A DNA stretch of 64,000 nucleotides from Pseudophaeobacter flagellatus (lineage in GTDB: Bacteria; Pseudomonadota; Alphaproteobacteria; Rhodobacterales; Rhodobacteraceae). Made by a program: the position numbers and the translations under genes. The stretch's first letter is position 1; every line of letters starts with the position of its first letter. Below are positions 19,225 through 29,019 of this stretch, in pieces. The notes under the pieces are model-generated. The model saw nothing but the letters and a program-made list of their open reading frames with translations. It searched no databases and was not told where the DNA came from. The DNA lies in the NCBI RefSeq assembly GCF_021228235.1, contig NZ_JAJQRG010000010.1, forward strand, positions 1-64,000. The letters are read 5' to 3'.

Positions 19225-20121
19225 ATGGCGCAAGAGATTCACCAGGAACAGTTTGACCGTATCGCCAATGGCGCCGGCTTTATTGCCGCACTGGATCAAT
19301 CCGGCGGCTCCACTCCAAAGGCGCTTGCCCTTTATGGTGTGACAGAAGACGCCTATGCCAATGACGACGAAATGTTTGGCGAAATCCAGAAGATGCGTGC
19401 CCGTATCATCTGCGCGCCGGATTTCAGCTCTGGCAAGATCCTGGGCGCGATCCTGTTTGAAAAGACCATGGATAATGCCATCGACGGGATCCCCGTCCCG
19501 ACATATCTGTGGGAAAAATGCGGCGTTGTGCCCTTTCTCAAGGTCGACAAGGGCCTGGCAGATGAAGCGGACGGTGTACAGCTGATGAAGCCAATGCCCG
19601 AGCTGGACGCGCTGCTGTCGCGCGCCGCTGACAAGGGCATCTTTGGTACAAAAATGCGTTCGGTGGTGAAAGAGGCAAACCCCCTGGGCATCAAGAATGT
19701 TGTCGCGCAGCAGTTTGAAGTTGGCAAACAGATCGCAGCGGCAGGGCTGGTACCGATCATCGAACCAGAGGTCGACATCAACTCCCCCACCAAGGGCGAA
19801 GCCGAGATTTTCCTCAAGGCGGAAATCAAGGATCAACTGGACGCCCTTCCCGAAGGCACCAAGGTTTCGCTGAAACTGACCATCCCAAATGAGGCTGGTA
19901 TTTATGATTCGCTGGCAGATCACCCCGCCGTGGTGCGCGTTGTCGCCCTGTCCGGTGGCTACAGCACCGATGACGCCTGCGCCCGACTGGCCCAGAACAA
20001 AAAGATGATCGCCTCTTTCAGCCGCGCCCTGACCGAGGGCCTGAATGTAGCCATGTCCGATGACGAGTATAATCAGGCTCTTGGCTCCAACATCGACAAA
20101 ATCTATCAGGCTTCGCTGTAA
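19225..20121 (+). CDS. Class I fructose-bisphosphate aldolase
   Basis: Schiff-base aldolase of glycolysis and gluconeogenesis, 298 residues. FIAALDQSGGSTPKAL at the N-terminus and LKLTIPNEAG, with its Lys, are characteristic of the bacterial class I group related to staphylococcal Fda. GGAG lies about 11 bases before the ATG; the longer upstream frame lacks protein-like sequence. It is monocistronic, flanked by terminators. Confidence 0.93.
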   Translation: MAQEIHQEQFDRIANGAGFIAALDQSGGSTPKALALYGVTEDAYANDDEMFGEIQKMRARIICAPDFSSGKILGAILFEKTMDNAIDGIPVPTYLWEKCGVVPFLKVDKGLADEADGVQLMKPMPELDALLSRAADKGIFGTKMRSVVKEANPLGIKNVVAQQFEVGKQIAAAGLVPIIEPEVDINSPTKGEAEIFLKAEIKDQLDALPEGTKVSLKLTIPNEAGIYDSLADHPAVVRVVALSGGYSTDDACARLAQNKKMIASFSRALTEGLNVAMSDDEYNQALGSNIDKIYQASL

Positions 20122-20146
20122 TAGCCAGGCGTACTGAACCGTTGTG

Positions 20147-20176
20147 AAAAGGCCGTCCCAGTGGGCGGCCTTTTAC
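20147..20176 (+). terminator. Terminator of the aldolase gene
   Basis: AAAAGGCCG (20147-20155) pairs with CGGCCTTTT (20166-20174), a hairpin ending in T's 26 bases after the stop. Confidence 0.85.
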
Positions 20177-20249
20177 CATGCCGGGCCACGACCACAGGAT
20201 CAATCGACGCAGGCCAGCACCGCCTGTGGGACGCCCTGCCTGCAAACGC

Positions 20250-20286
20250 AAAAAAGGGACGGTGCCAGCTCACCGGCACCGCCCCT
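20250..20286 (-). terminator. Terminator for the crotonase transcript
   Basis: CGGTGCC (20260-20266) pairs with GGCACCG (20275-20281), extended by G-C pairs. On the minus strand it is followed by six T's. It lies 83 bases past the crotonase stop. Confidence 0.75.
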
Positions 20287-20368
20287 GCTTCTGCAACCCC
20301 GTCTCCGGGTGAGAAGTCTTAACAGTCTGGGAGGGACGACTGCACCCTCGATATAGGCTACGGCCTAT

Positions 20369-21154
20369 CTATTTAAAGACCGGAGGGCGTTTTTGCATCT
20401 GGGCTGCGATCACTTCCATTTGCTCGGGCTTGCCAATCAACTGCACCTGTTCGGCGCTTTCGCGCAGCAGGACTTCGGCTTGCGAGGCCCCGGATTCGGC
20501 ATAATCGATCATCCGCTTGGCCGCGCGCATGGCATTTGGCCCCTTGCTGGCGATGTCTTGCGCCATTGCCCGGGCCGCCGTCAGAGGGTCATCACAGACC
20601 GACGTCACCAGCCCCCAGGTTTCAGCCTGGGCGGCGGTGATCGGGCTGGCCGTATAGGTCAGCTGGCGCAACACATCCGAGCGCAGCAACTTTGGCAGGA
20701 GCACCATACCGCCCATATCGGGAATAAGGCCCCACTTCATCTCCATCACAGCCAGTTTGGTATCGGGGGCGGCAATGCGGATATCGGCGCCCAGCGCCAA
20801 TTGCAGGCCACCGCCATAGGTTGCCCCCTGCAGCGCCGCGATCACCGGGATTTCCAGTCGGTGCCAGATCATGGCAACCTCTTGCATTTCATTGGCATCG
20901 TGGTGGCTGCGCTCCATCAGCCAGACCTCGGGGGTGCTGTTGCCCATCGCCATAAAGCTCATGAGATCCAGCCCGGCGCAAAAGCTCTTGCCCGCGCCGG
21001 ACAGCACCACCACGCGCGCATCAGAGGCGGCAACCTCGGCTCCCGCCGCCAGGATCCCCTTGACCATGGCATCGTCCAGGGCGTTCATCTTGTCGCCGCG
21101 CGTCAAAGTGACATGGGCGATATGGTCTTTGATTTCTAGGTTAACCCGCGTCAT
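20369..21154 (-). CDS. Enoyl-CoA hydratase/isomerase (crotonase) family protein
   Basis: A 261-residue crotonase-fold protein, probably acting on an acyl-CoA. The oxyanion-hole segments are visible: SFCAGLDLMSF and GATYGGGLQLALGAD. The Gly after GATYG fits the family, but one of the two usual catalytic acids is not obvious at the second site (WGLIPDMGG), so isomerase or another activity is possible. GGGGAGGGG precedes the ATG. The neighbour upstream on the same strand is the beta-propeller protein, 142 bases away. Confidence 0.85.
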   Translation of the reverse strand: MTRVNLEIKDHIAHVTLTRGDKMNALDDAMVKGILAAGAEVAASDARVVVLSGAGKSFCAGLDLMSFMAMGNSTPEVWLMERSHHDANEMQEVAMIWHRLEIPVIAALQGATYGGGLQLALGADIRIAAPDTKLAVMEMKWGLIPDMGGMVLLPKLLRSDVLRQLTYTASPITAAQAETWGLVTSVCDDPLTAARAMAQDIASKGPNAMRAAKRMIDYAESGASQAEVLLRESAEQVQLIGKPEQMEVIAAQMQKRPPVFK

Positions 21155-21296
21155 TACGGCCCCTCCCCTGCGTTATCTCTGTTGCTGCGGCAAAAGGTGC
21201 CCTGCTGACGCGACGCATACCAGCATAACGCCGGGGCACGGCGCAAAGCCCCCAGCGTAACCGATATTTTCAACAGTGGCCCAACGCTGACTCTGC

Positions 21297-22379
21297 TTAC
21301 TGCATTGGCGGCAAATCGCGCGCCGCGCCACGGCCAAAGCCCGGCCCATCCAGGGACATGACATAAAACTGATCCCCCGCCACCAGGGCGCTGGTGGTAA
21401 CCCCCAGCAGGCCGTCGGGATCCTGCAGATTGCGCAGAATGTTTCCCTCTTCGTCGAATTGGATCACCATGCCCCGATGCACCGGTGCCGGGCGCACCTT
21501 TGGCCCCAGACGCCAGATCACACTGCGTAAAAACGGATAGGGCATCAGCACCTCCGAGGGCAGGCGCGGGCTGGCAAAGGCCAGCCAGAAGGTACCATCG
21601 CCTTGGGCCTCTAGATTGTCGGGGTAGCCGGGCAGATTGCCCAGAAACAGCTCTTGCTCGCCTGCCTTGTCGCCTGTCAGCCACAATTTATGCACCTGCG
21701 CCCGCCCGGTTTCATTGATCAGCAGGAAATCCTCGGCCTGCGACAGGGCGATGCCATTGGTATAGACAAAGCCGCTGGCGATTTTTTCGACCGTCCCATC
21801 CGGCAGGCGCCGCGCCACATAGCCGCTGTCGCTCTGCTCCCAGACGGTCATCACCGAGGTAGGCTTGGTACCACCCAGAGTTTCGGGATCAAAACGATCC
21901 GACGAGTTGGAAAAATAGATCGTCCCATCGCGCGCAATATCCAGCTGGTTGGCATAGATCAGCGGCGCGCCTTCAACCTCGCTCACCAGGGTTTCCAGCT
22001 GTCCCGGTCCACTCCAGCGCAAGATACCTCGAAAACTGTCCGCGATATACAGCGCCCCATCCGGCCCCGCCTTCAGGCCCAGGGGACGGCCGCCCAGATC
22101 TTCGATCTTTTCCGGGGTGGCACCATCAATACGGTACAGCCCCCCTGCCAGATCGGTGGTATAGATCTTGCCATCCGGCATCACCGCCAGATCCTCGGGG
22201 CCGATTGCTCCATCGGGCAGCAGCACCAGTTCCAGCCCGGCCAGGGCATCGTTGGCTTCAAACTCGCCGGTAAAGCCCGGCGCTTTCAGCGGGCGATAGG
22301 CCTCTGGCGTCAGCGGGACCGGCCAAAAAGACAGATAACCCAAGGCCACACAGAGCAACAGCAACAGAATTCGCTTCAT
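21297..22379 (-). CDS. Strictosidine synthase/SMP-30-like beta-propeller protein
   Basis: A 360-residue protein with an N-terminal signal or anchor (RILLLLLCVALGYLSFW) and repeated blades such as LAVMPDGKIYTTDLAGGLY, GPDGALYIADSF and RDGTIYFSNSSDRF. This is the six-bladed calcium-dependent lactonase or strictosidine-synthase-like fold. NLEAQGDGTFWLAFASPR is the late conserved blade. It should act in the periplasm or on the membrane. The substrate is unknown. Confidence 0.8.
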   Translation of the reverse strand: MKRILLLLLCVALGYLSFWPVPLTPEAYRPLKAPGFTGEFEANDALAGLELVLLPDGAIGPEDLAVMPDGKIYTTDLAGGLYRIDGATPEKIEDLGGRPLGLKAGPDGALYIADSFRGILRWSGPGQLETLVSEVEGAPLIYANQLDIARDGTIYFSNSSDRFDPETLGGTKPTSVMTVWEQSDSGYVARRLPDGTVEKIASGFVYTNGIALSQAEDFLLINETGRAQVHKLWLTGDKAGEQELFLGNLPGYPDNLEAQGDGTFWLAFASPRLPSEVLMPYPFLRSVIWRLGPKVRPAPVHRGMVIQFDEEGNILRNLQDPDGLLGVTTSALVAGDQFYVMSLDGPGFGRGAARDLPPMQ

Positions 22380-22471
22380 TCCAAATCTCCCAAGGTTTTG
22401 CGCAGTCTGCTCTGAGTTGCGACATCAGGCAAGCCTTGCCGCGGGCTGATATTCTGGGCTATCAGCTGGGC

Positions 22472-23596
22472 ATGAAAACGCCACGCTACACCCCGCTTGC
22501 CCTGTCCCTGCCCTCGACCGTGCCTTTTGTTGGTCCCGAAACCCAAGAGCGCGCACGTGGCAAGCCCTTTGCCGCCCGTTTGGGAGCCAATGAAAACATC
22601 TTTGGCCCCTCGCCGCTGGCGATTGAGGCCATGCAGCGCGCCGCAGAAGAGATCTGGAAATATGGCGATGCGCAAAGCCATGATCTGGTCCAGGCCCTGG
22701 CGGCGCATCATGGCATCCCGGCGCAAAACATCCTGGTCGGAGAAGGCATTGACGGCTTGCTGGGCTATCTGGTGCGGCTGCTGATTGGCCCTGGCGACAC
22801 GGTGGTGACATCACAAGGGGCCTATCCAACCTTCAATTACCATGTGGCTGGGTTTGGCGGCACGCTGCATATGGTGCCCTACAAGAACGATCACGAGGAT
22901 CTGCAGGCGCTGTTTTCCAAAGCTGCGGAAGTGGCGGCAAAGCTGGTGTATCTTGCCAATCCCGACAACCCGATGGGCAGCCATCACAGCGGCGCCGACA
23001 TCGTTGCCGCGCTGAAAGACCTGCCCGAGGGCTGCCTGCTGCTGCTGGACGAGGCCTATGTCGAATGCGCCCCCGAAGGCACCGCCGCGCCGGTGGACAT
23101 CACTGACCCCCGTGTCATCCGCATGCGCACCTTCTCCAAGGCCTATGGCATGGCCGGCGCGCGGGTTGGCTATGCCCTTGCGCAGGCGGATCTGATCCTG
23201 GCCTTCAATAAGGTGCGCAATCATTTTGGCATGAACCGCACAGCCCAGGCCGGTGCTCTGGCGGCTCTTCTGGATCAGGACTGGCTATCGCATGTGCAAC
23301 AGGAAATCGCCGCAGCACGCAGTCACATTACTGATATCGCATCAGAAAACGGGCTGACCGCCCTGCCCTCGGCAACCAATTTTGTCGCCGTTGACTGCGG
23401 CGGCGACGGTGTCTTTGCCAAGGCCGTGCTTGACGCGCTGCTTGCCCAGGATGTCTTTGTGCGGATGCCATTTGCTGCGCCACAAGACCGCTGTATCCGT
23501 GTCAGCTGCGGCCCCGAAGAGGAGCTCGCTCTTTTTGCAGCAGCGCTGCCCATTGCCCTGGCCACGGCGCAGGCGCAGGTGGCTGCATCAACCTAA
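22472..23596 (+). CDS. HisC-like pyridoxal-phosphate aminotransferase
   Basis: A fold-type I class I/II aminotransferase of 374 residues, closest in look to histidinol-phosphate aminotransferase. It shows GANENIFGPSP, the substrate-contact NPDNPMGSH, LLLDEAYVECAP and the PLP lysine in TFSKAYGMAGARVGYA. It is isolated from other his genes, so a different amino acid substrate is likely. The chosen ATG (22472) fits the family start; the ribosome-binding site is poor. Confidence 0.85.
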   Translation: MKTPRYTPLALSLPSTVPFVGPETQERARGKPFAARLGANENIFGPSPLAIEAMQRAAEEIWKYGDAQSHDLVQALAAHHGIPAQNILVGEGIDGLLGYLVRLLIGPGDTVVTSQGAYPTFNYHVAGFGGTLHMVPYKNDHEDLQALFSKAAEVAAKLVYLANPDNPMGSHHSGADIVAALKDLPEGCLLLLDEAYVECAPEGTAAPVDITDPRVIRMRTFSKAYGMAGARVGYALAQADLILAFNKVRNHFGMNRTAQAGALAALLDQDWLSHVQQEIAAARSHITDIASENGLTALPSATNFVAVDCGGDGVFAKAVLDALLAQDVFVRMPFAAPQDRCIRVSCGPEEELALFAAALPIALATAQAQVAAST

Positions 23597-23703
23597 GGAT
23601 CGCAATAAAACACATGTGGTGCCGATGCGCTGTGGTGTTTTTACCTGGCTTTCATTCTCTACGCGCTACCCTCCCTGGCAGAGATGACCAAGGAGGATCC
23701 CGC

Positions 23704-23928
23704 ATGCGCTCTGACAAAGGCAACAATCCCCCGCATGGGGTGCGGCAGCAGCCGGAGGCCTCGCTTGATCTGTTTGCCAACGCGCTGTCGTTTATTGGCC
23801 TCAATCTGATCTGGCTCTTCTTTGCCGTCTGGATGCTGTTTGGCATGGTGCCGGTGCTGTTCTTCGCCCTGCTGCTGAACCACATGATCAACCGGCTGGA
23901 AGATCGCATCGCGCAGGAACAGTCCTAG
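23704..23928 (+). CDS. Small membrane protein of unknown function
   Basis: A 74-residue protein with a polar N-terminus of about 25 residues, one long or two short hydrophobic helices (about 28-60), and a charged C-terminal tail. The ATG has a strong GGAGG 7 bases upstream, which supports it over earlier in-frame codons. It lies between two aminotransferase genes, convergent with the second. I do not recognise the family. Confidence 0.65.
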   Translation: MRSDKGNNPPHGVRQQPEASLDLFANALSFIGLNLIWLFFAVWMLFGMVPVLFFALLLNHMINRLEDRIAQEQS

Positions 23929-23963
23929 CCCCTCACAAGGCCTGTCCCTGCAAGGGGCGCGGA

Positions 23964-25187
23964 TCAAACAGGTCGTGCCAGGACCGCAGCGGCGGCGGCA
24001 AGTGCGCCCTGCCCATGCGGAATGTCCAGCGCCTTGAGCCCGGTTTCGATGCCGCCCAAAAGCCCCATGATCATGTGACCATTCACATGCCCCATGTGGC
24101 CCAGACGGAAATGGCCGTGCCACTCGGCGCTGCCCGCAGGTGCCAGCCCCAGCCCGATGCCAAGCGTCAGGCCAAGGTTCTGTTCCAACCACTGCCGCAG
24201 GCTGCTGGCACTGGGCGCGGGCAGATGCAGCGCCGTCACCGCATGCGAGCGCAGCCCCCGGTCAGCCACATTCAGCCGCAGCCCCTGCATAGGGTCGTCG
24301 ATCGCCCCCCAGCATTCGCAGGCGGCCCAGATGGCTTCGGCCAGACGGGCATGGCGGGCCCAGACCCGTTCCAGGCCTTCCTGCTGAACAAGATCCAGTG
24401 CCGCGCGCAAACCATAAAGATGGTGCGTCGGCGCGGTGCCGCCAAAATACTGATAGAATTCAGCCGGGTTGGCGCGCGGCGTCCAGTCCCAATACCGGCT
24501 GACACGCGGCAGCTTTGCCCGCGCTGCTGCCGCCTTGTCATTGAAGAAGACAAAGCTCATCCCAGCTGGCGTCATCACCCCCTTTTGGCAGGCCGACACC
24601 ATGACATCGACGCCCCAGGCATCCATTTCGAACCGATCACAGCCCAACGAAGCAATGCAATCAACCATCAATAGCGCCGGATGCTGCGCCGCGTCCATTA
24701 CCGCGCGCAGGGCAGCTACGTCATTGCGGATCGAACTAGACGTATCAACGTGAACACCCAAAACTGCCTTGATCTGATGACCCGGATCGGCGCGCAGACG
24801 CTCTGCCACCTGTTCAAGATCCCAGGGGGCGGCGGTGCCAAAATCCAGGATCTCGATTTCGATCCCCAGGGCCTCGGCCATTTCCGACCAGCCAATAGCG
24901 AACCGACCGGAGGCCGGCACCAGAACCTTGTCACCCGGTTGCAGGGTATTGGTCAGCGCCGCTTCCCAGGCACCATGGCCGTTGGCAATGTAGATCGCGA
25001 CAAAATGCTCTGTCCGTGCCAACGCCTTCAGATCGGGGATCAGACTATCGGTCAGGCTCAGCAATTCTCCGGCATAGATATTGGGCGAGGGCCGATGCAT
25101 CGCCTGCAGTACCGCATCCGGGATGACAGAGGGACCAGGAATGGCCAGATAGGGCCGACCGGCTGATAGATTTGTTGTGGTGCTCAT
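23964..25187 (-). CDS. Class V aminotransferase (alanine/serine-glyoxylate type)
   Basis: A 407-residue PLP enzyme of the alanine-glyoxylate aminotransferase family. PGPSVIPDAVLQAMHRPSP opens the protein; ANGHGAWEAALTN and the PLP-lysine segment SACQKGVMTPAGMSF follow. The family includes serine-glyoxylate and ureidoglycine-glyoxylate enzymes; the sequence alone does not settle the donor. GAGGGAG precedes the ATG at 25187. Confidence 0.88.
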   Translation of the reverse strand: MSTTTNLSAGRPYLAIPGPSVIPDAVLQAMHRPSPNIYAGELLSLTDSLIPDLKALARTEHFVAIYIANGHGAWEAALTNTLQPGDKVLVPASGRFAIGWSEMAEALGIEIEILDFGTAAPWDLEQVAERLRADPGHQIKAVLGVHVDTSSSIRNDVAALRAVMDAAQHPALLMVDCIASLGCDRFEMDAWGVDVMVSACQKGVMTPAGMSFVFFNDKAAAARAKLPRVSRYWDWTPRANPAEFYQYFGGTAPTHHLYGLRAALDLVQQEGLERVWARHARLAEAIWAACECWGAIDDPMQGLRLNVADRGLRSHAVTALHLPAPSASSLRQWLEQNLGLTLGIGLGLAPAGSAEWHGHFRLGHMGHVNGHMIMGLLGGIETGLKALDIPHGQGALAAAAAVLARPV

Positions 25188-25480
25188 CTGCACTCCCTCG
25201 CAGGGGCCGGGGATGCCACGACGCGGCCCCAGCCAGATTGTTGCTGGCGCAACCCTAGCCTGCGCCCGGCTGAGGTCAATTGCCGAAAAGTCCGGCGCAG
25301 GGTCTTTGCGCCTACTACGACATTGCCCCTTTGCCCCATCCCGCAACGATCAGTGCCCGACCGCAGCAAGGTAGAACGCTTGCACCTGAGCCATGAGCTG
25401 CTTAAATGGCGCCAGCAAGTAACTAGAAAGCGCCAAATGACAGTTCAATTCCGCCGTTATCGCAATCAGGTCTGCCCCTC

Positions 25481-27340
25481 ATGAAAACTGAATACACTTC
25501 CTCGCGCGAGCTGCTTAGCTGGCTTTGGCGTGGCTATCTACGGCACTACATGGGGCTCCTGTCGATCGCCGTGGTCTTTATGCTGCTTGAAGGTGCCACC
25601 ATGGGCGCACTCGGCTACATGATGCAGCCGATGTTCGACCTGATCTTTGTCGCCGGCAACACCAATGCCCTGTATTGGGTCAGCCTTGCCTTTCTTGCCA
25701 TTTTCACCCTGCGTGGCATCTCTAGCGTCACCCAAAAGGTGCTGCTGAGCAAAGTCTCACAGACCTCGGCGGCGCATCTGCGCAAGGATATGCTGGCCCG
25801 GCTGATCCGGCAGGACCCGTCATTTCACCAAGTCCATGCCCCCGGCCTGCTGCTGCAACGGGTGCAAAGCGACGTTGGTGCCATCAATGCCGTCTGGCAG
25901 GCGATGATCACCGGTGCCGGGCGCGACACTGTTGCACTGATCGCGGTGCTAAGCGTCGCCATCAGCATCGACTGGCGTTGGACCGCAATCCTGCTCATCG
26001 GGGTGCCGCTGATGCTGCTGCCGATTTCCCTGTTGCAGAAATTTGTCCGCCGCCAGGCCTCTGAGGCGCGCGATCTCGGCGCCAGCCTGGCCACCCGCCT
26101 GGATGAAATCTTTCACGGTATCGTGCCGATCAAGCTGAACAAGCTGGAAGACTATCAGGTTGGCCGGTTCACCAAGAGCACAGAAAGCTTTGTGAATGCC
26201 GAGGTGAAATCTGCCTTTGGTACCTCGGCCATTTCCGGCATGACCGATATCATGGCCGGGGTCGGTTTCATGTCAGTTCTGCTCTATGGCGGGTCCGAAA
26301 TTATTGCGGGCGACAAAACTGTCGGCCAATTCATGAGCTTCTTCACCTCGATCGGCCTGTCCTTTGAGCCCATGCGCCGATTGGCGAATATTGCCGGTAT
26401 CTGGCAAGCCGCCGCCGCCGCACTAGAGCGCATCAAGGCGCTGATGGATGCGCCTATCCTGTTGACCTCGCCTAAAAATCCAGTCGCCCCACCCAAAGGG
26501 CTGCCTTCCATTAGCCTGAAAAACGTAGATCTCAACTATGGTGAGGCCGAGATCCTGCATAGCCTCAACCTCGAGGCAGAGGCTGGGAAGACCACCGCGC
26601 TGGTTGGTGCCTCGGGGGCCGGTAAATCCACCATTTTCAACCTGCTGACCCGCATGGTTGATCCGCAGTCCGGCGCTGTCCAGGTTGGCGGGACGAGCGT
26701 CGCCGACCTGTCGACCGACGATCTGCGCGGGCTGTTTTCAGTTGTTACCCAAGAGGGGCTGCTGTTCGACGAAACCCTGCTCGAAAATATCATACTGGGG
26801 CGCGAAGACGTCAGCGAAGAGGAGCTGCAAAAGGCGCTCAAGGATTCGCATGTCTCTGATTTCCTGGGAAAACTGCCAAACGGGCTCCAAACCCTGGTGG
26901 GGCCACGCGGCTCTGCGCTCTCGGGTGGTCAGCGTCAGCGGGTGGTTATTGCCCGCGCCCTGCTGCGCAATACACCGGTGCTGTTGCTGGACGAGGCAAC
27001 CTCGGCCTTGGATGCGCAGTCTGAAAAGGTGGTACAGCAGGCGCTGGATCGTCTGGCCGGTGGACGCACCACGCTGGTGATCGCACATCGCCTGTCGACC
27101 GTACGCAACGCCGATAAGATCATCGTGATGGACCGCGGCCAGGTTGTCGACCAAGGCACCCACGAAGAGCTGCTGGAGCGCGGTGGCATCTACGCCGATC
27201 TCTACCGCTTGCAATTTCAGGACGGCAAGACCCTGCTGGACCGCCAGGGCATGGCAGCACAACTGTCAGAGACCAAACCCCAGGATTCCGACGAACAATC
27301 CGGCTGGCTTCGTCGGGTTGTGGGCCGCCTGCTGGGCTAG
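25481..27340 (+). CDS. ABC transporter, fused permease and ATPase (MsbA-like)
   Basis: A 619-residue half-transporter that should work as a homodimer in the inner membrane. Six membrane helices occupy about residues 20-310. The ATPase domain has Walker A GASGAGKST, signature LSGGQRQRV, Walker B VLLLDEATSALD and the H-loop IAHRLST. A 35-residue polar tail follows. The layout matches lipid A or lipid flippases and multidrug exporters; the adjacent glycosyltransferase is compatible with a lipid or glycolipid cargo but does not prove it. Confidence 0.9.
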   Translation: MKTEYTSSRELLSWLWRGYLRHYMGLLSIAVVFMLLEGATMGALGYMMQPMFDLIFVAGNTNALYWVSLAFLAIFTLRGISSVTQKVLLSKVSQTSAAHLRKDMLARLIRQDPSFHQVHAPGLLLQRVQSDVGAINAVWQAMITGAGRDTVALIAVLSVAISIDWRWTAILLIGVPLMLLPISLLQKFVRRQASEARDLGASLATRLDEIFHGIVPIKLNKLEDYQVGRFTKSTESFVNAEVKSAFGTSAISGMTDIMAGVGFMSVLLYGGSEIIAGDKTVGQFMSFFTSIGLSFEPMRRLANIAGIWQAAAAALERIKALMDAPILLTSPKNPVAPPKGLPSISLKNVDLNYGEAEILHSLNLEAEAGKTTALVGASGAGKSTIFNLLTRMVDPQSGAVQVGGTSVADLSTDDLRGLFSVVTQEGLLFDETLLENIILGREDVSEEELQKALKDSHVSDFLGKLPNGLQTLVGPRGSALSGGQRQRVVIARALLRNTPVLLLDEATSALDAQSEKVVQQALDRLAGGRTTLVIAHRLSTVRNADKIIVMDRGQVVDQGTHEELLERGGIYADLYRLQFQDGKTLLDRQGMAAQLSETKPQDSDEQSGWLRRVVGRLLG

Positions 27341-27411
27341 CCCATCCCGGCTGTCGCTAACACACCGAACCGGATCAAACCGAGTGCACGGCAACGATCT
27401 CCTGGCGCGGG

Positions 27412-28104
27412 CTATTTCTGATAGCCCCGCGCCAGGGTAGCGGGATCGGCCCCCAGAGCGTAGCGCAACAGGGTCCACAGATTAGCCGCACCGCGCCTCA
27501 GCCAGCCCTCTTCCTGATAACGCGCAGCACTGGTGTGCGCCAACACAGGCAAGGGTTTGAACCTCCCCAGATGCGCCCTTACGCGGCGCGCCAGCGCGAC
27601 ATCCTCCATCAGCGGCTGATCCGGGTATTCACCTGCCGTAAGATAGCCTTCGCGCGGGATCAGCAGCCCTTGGTCGCCATAGGGCAAGGCAAACAGCCGC
27701 GCCCGCAGATTGGCCCAGCCCGCCACCACAACCGGCCAAAAACCCCTAGCGCGAAACCGCAGCTGGAAATAAGCGGGTGCCTGTTCCCCGACCTGCAAGT
27801 GCTGCGCCACAACTGCGGCCCAACCGGGGGCCAGTTCAGTATCGGCATGCAGCACCAAGAGCCAATCACCGCGGGCCTGCGCACAGCCACGCCGTAGCTG
27901 ACCCCCGCGCGAGGCAGCCCCCGACACCAGCCGCGCCCCGGCCTCATCGGCCAGCTGCGCTGTGGCATCGTCAGACCCGCCATCGCTGATCACCAGCTCG
28001 CGGATCAGCCCCTCGCCCAGCCCTTCCATCAGCGCGCCCAGGCACCCCGGCAGGGCCTGCGCCGCATTCAAGGTTGGTATCACAACAGTAATTGGCGCCG
28101 ACAT
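27412..28104 (-). CDS. Family 2 glycosyltransferase (TIGR04283-like)
   Basis: A 230-residue GT-A enzyme with ITVVIPTLNAA at the N-terminus, VISDGGSDDAT for nucleotide-sugar binding, and the metal-binding LHADTEL. Near the C-terminus MEDVALARRVR holds the catalytic ED motif. The short length and sequence match the TIGR04283 group, often linked to photosynthetic or carotenoid-type clusters elsewhere. The acceptor here is unknown. AGGAAA precedes the ATG. It is convergent with the ABC exporter. Confidence 0.85.
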   Translation of the reverse strand: MSAPITVVIPTLNAAQALPGCLGALMEGLGEGLIRELVISDGGSDDATAQLADEAGARLVSGAASRGGQLRRGCAQARGDWLLVLHADTELAPGWAAVVAQHLQVGEQAPAYFQLRFRARGFWPVVVAGWANLRARLFALPYGDQGLLIPREGYLTAGEYPDQPLMEDVALARRVRAHLGRFKPLPVLAHTSAARYQEEGWLRRGAANLWTLLRYALGADPATLARGYQK

Positions 28105-28242
28105 GGGATTTTCCTATTCAATTCAGGTCTTATTTCTATATCACTGGTCCCGGACTTGGCCACGCCCCAGTTGGCAGGCCAGCCATCCCATGATCGTATC
28201 ACCGCGCCACCCAAATGGGTGGCCGCATCAGGAGACCACGCC

Positions 28243-28977
28243 ATGCACGCGCGCAAGATCCTTCGCCTGTCGGGACCCGATACCCGCGACTTTCTGCAGG
28301 GGCTGATCACCAATGATATCAACAAGATTGATCAGGGGCTGACCTATGCCGCACTGCTGACACCCCAGGGTAAATACCTTGCGGATTTCTTTCTTGCCGC
28401 CGACGGCGACGCCGTCCTGCTGGATGTCGACGCCGAACAGGCCGAGGCGCTGATGAAGCGGCTGACCATGTACCGGCTGCGGGCCAAGGTCGAAATTTCT
28501 CCCACCAATCTGGGCGTCACACGCGGCACTGGTGCCGCCCCCGAGGGCGCGCTGGCCGATCCGCGCCATGCGGCGCTTGGCTGGCGGCTGATTGGCGCTG
28601 AAACCGGCGAGGACGATAGCGACTGGACCGGGCTGCATGTGGCCCATTGCATCCCGCAAAGCGGTATCGAGCTGGGGCCGGACAGCTACATCCTGGAAGC
28701 CGGTTTTGAGGCGCTGAACGGCGTTGATTTTCGCAAGGGCTGTTATGTCGGCCAAGAAATCACCGCCCGCATGAAGCACAAAACCGAGCTGCGAAAAGGG
28801 CTGCGCCGGGTAGATATCACCGGTGCCGCGCCCATAGGCAGCACTATCACTGCCGCTGGCAAACCCGTCGGCACTCTGTATAGCCAAGCGCATAGCCAGG
28901 CCATCGCCTATCTACGCTTTGACCGCGCCAAGGGCGATATGCAAGCCGAGACAGCCCAGCTCCACTGGACGCCCTGA
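28243..28977 (+). CDS. ygfZ: Folate-binding YgfZ-type protein
   Basis: A 244-residue protein of the YgfZ/GcvT-like group that uses folate to assist iron-sulfur enzymes such as MiaB. The hallmark KGCYVGQEITARMKHK is present near residue 165-180, and the N-terminus LSGPDTRDFLQGLITNDI is typical. AGGAG is 8 bases before the chosen ATG; the longer frame upstream is not protein-like. Confidence 0.92.
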   Translation: MHARKILRLSGPDTRDFLQGLITNDINKIDQGLTYAALLTPQGKYLADFFLAADGDAVLLDVDAEQAEALMKRLTMYRLRAKVEISPTNLGVTRGTGAAPEGALADPRHAALGWRLIGAETGEDDSDWTGLHVAHCIPQSGIELGPDSYILEAGFEALNGVDFRKGCYVGQEITARMKHKTELRKGLRRVDITGAAPIGSTITAAGKPVGTLYSQAHSQAIAYLRFDRAKGDMQAETAQLHWTP

Positions 28978-29019
28978 CGCGCGCGTTCTTATACCAAAAA
29001 TCAATTTTTCGGAGACTAT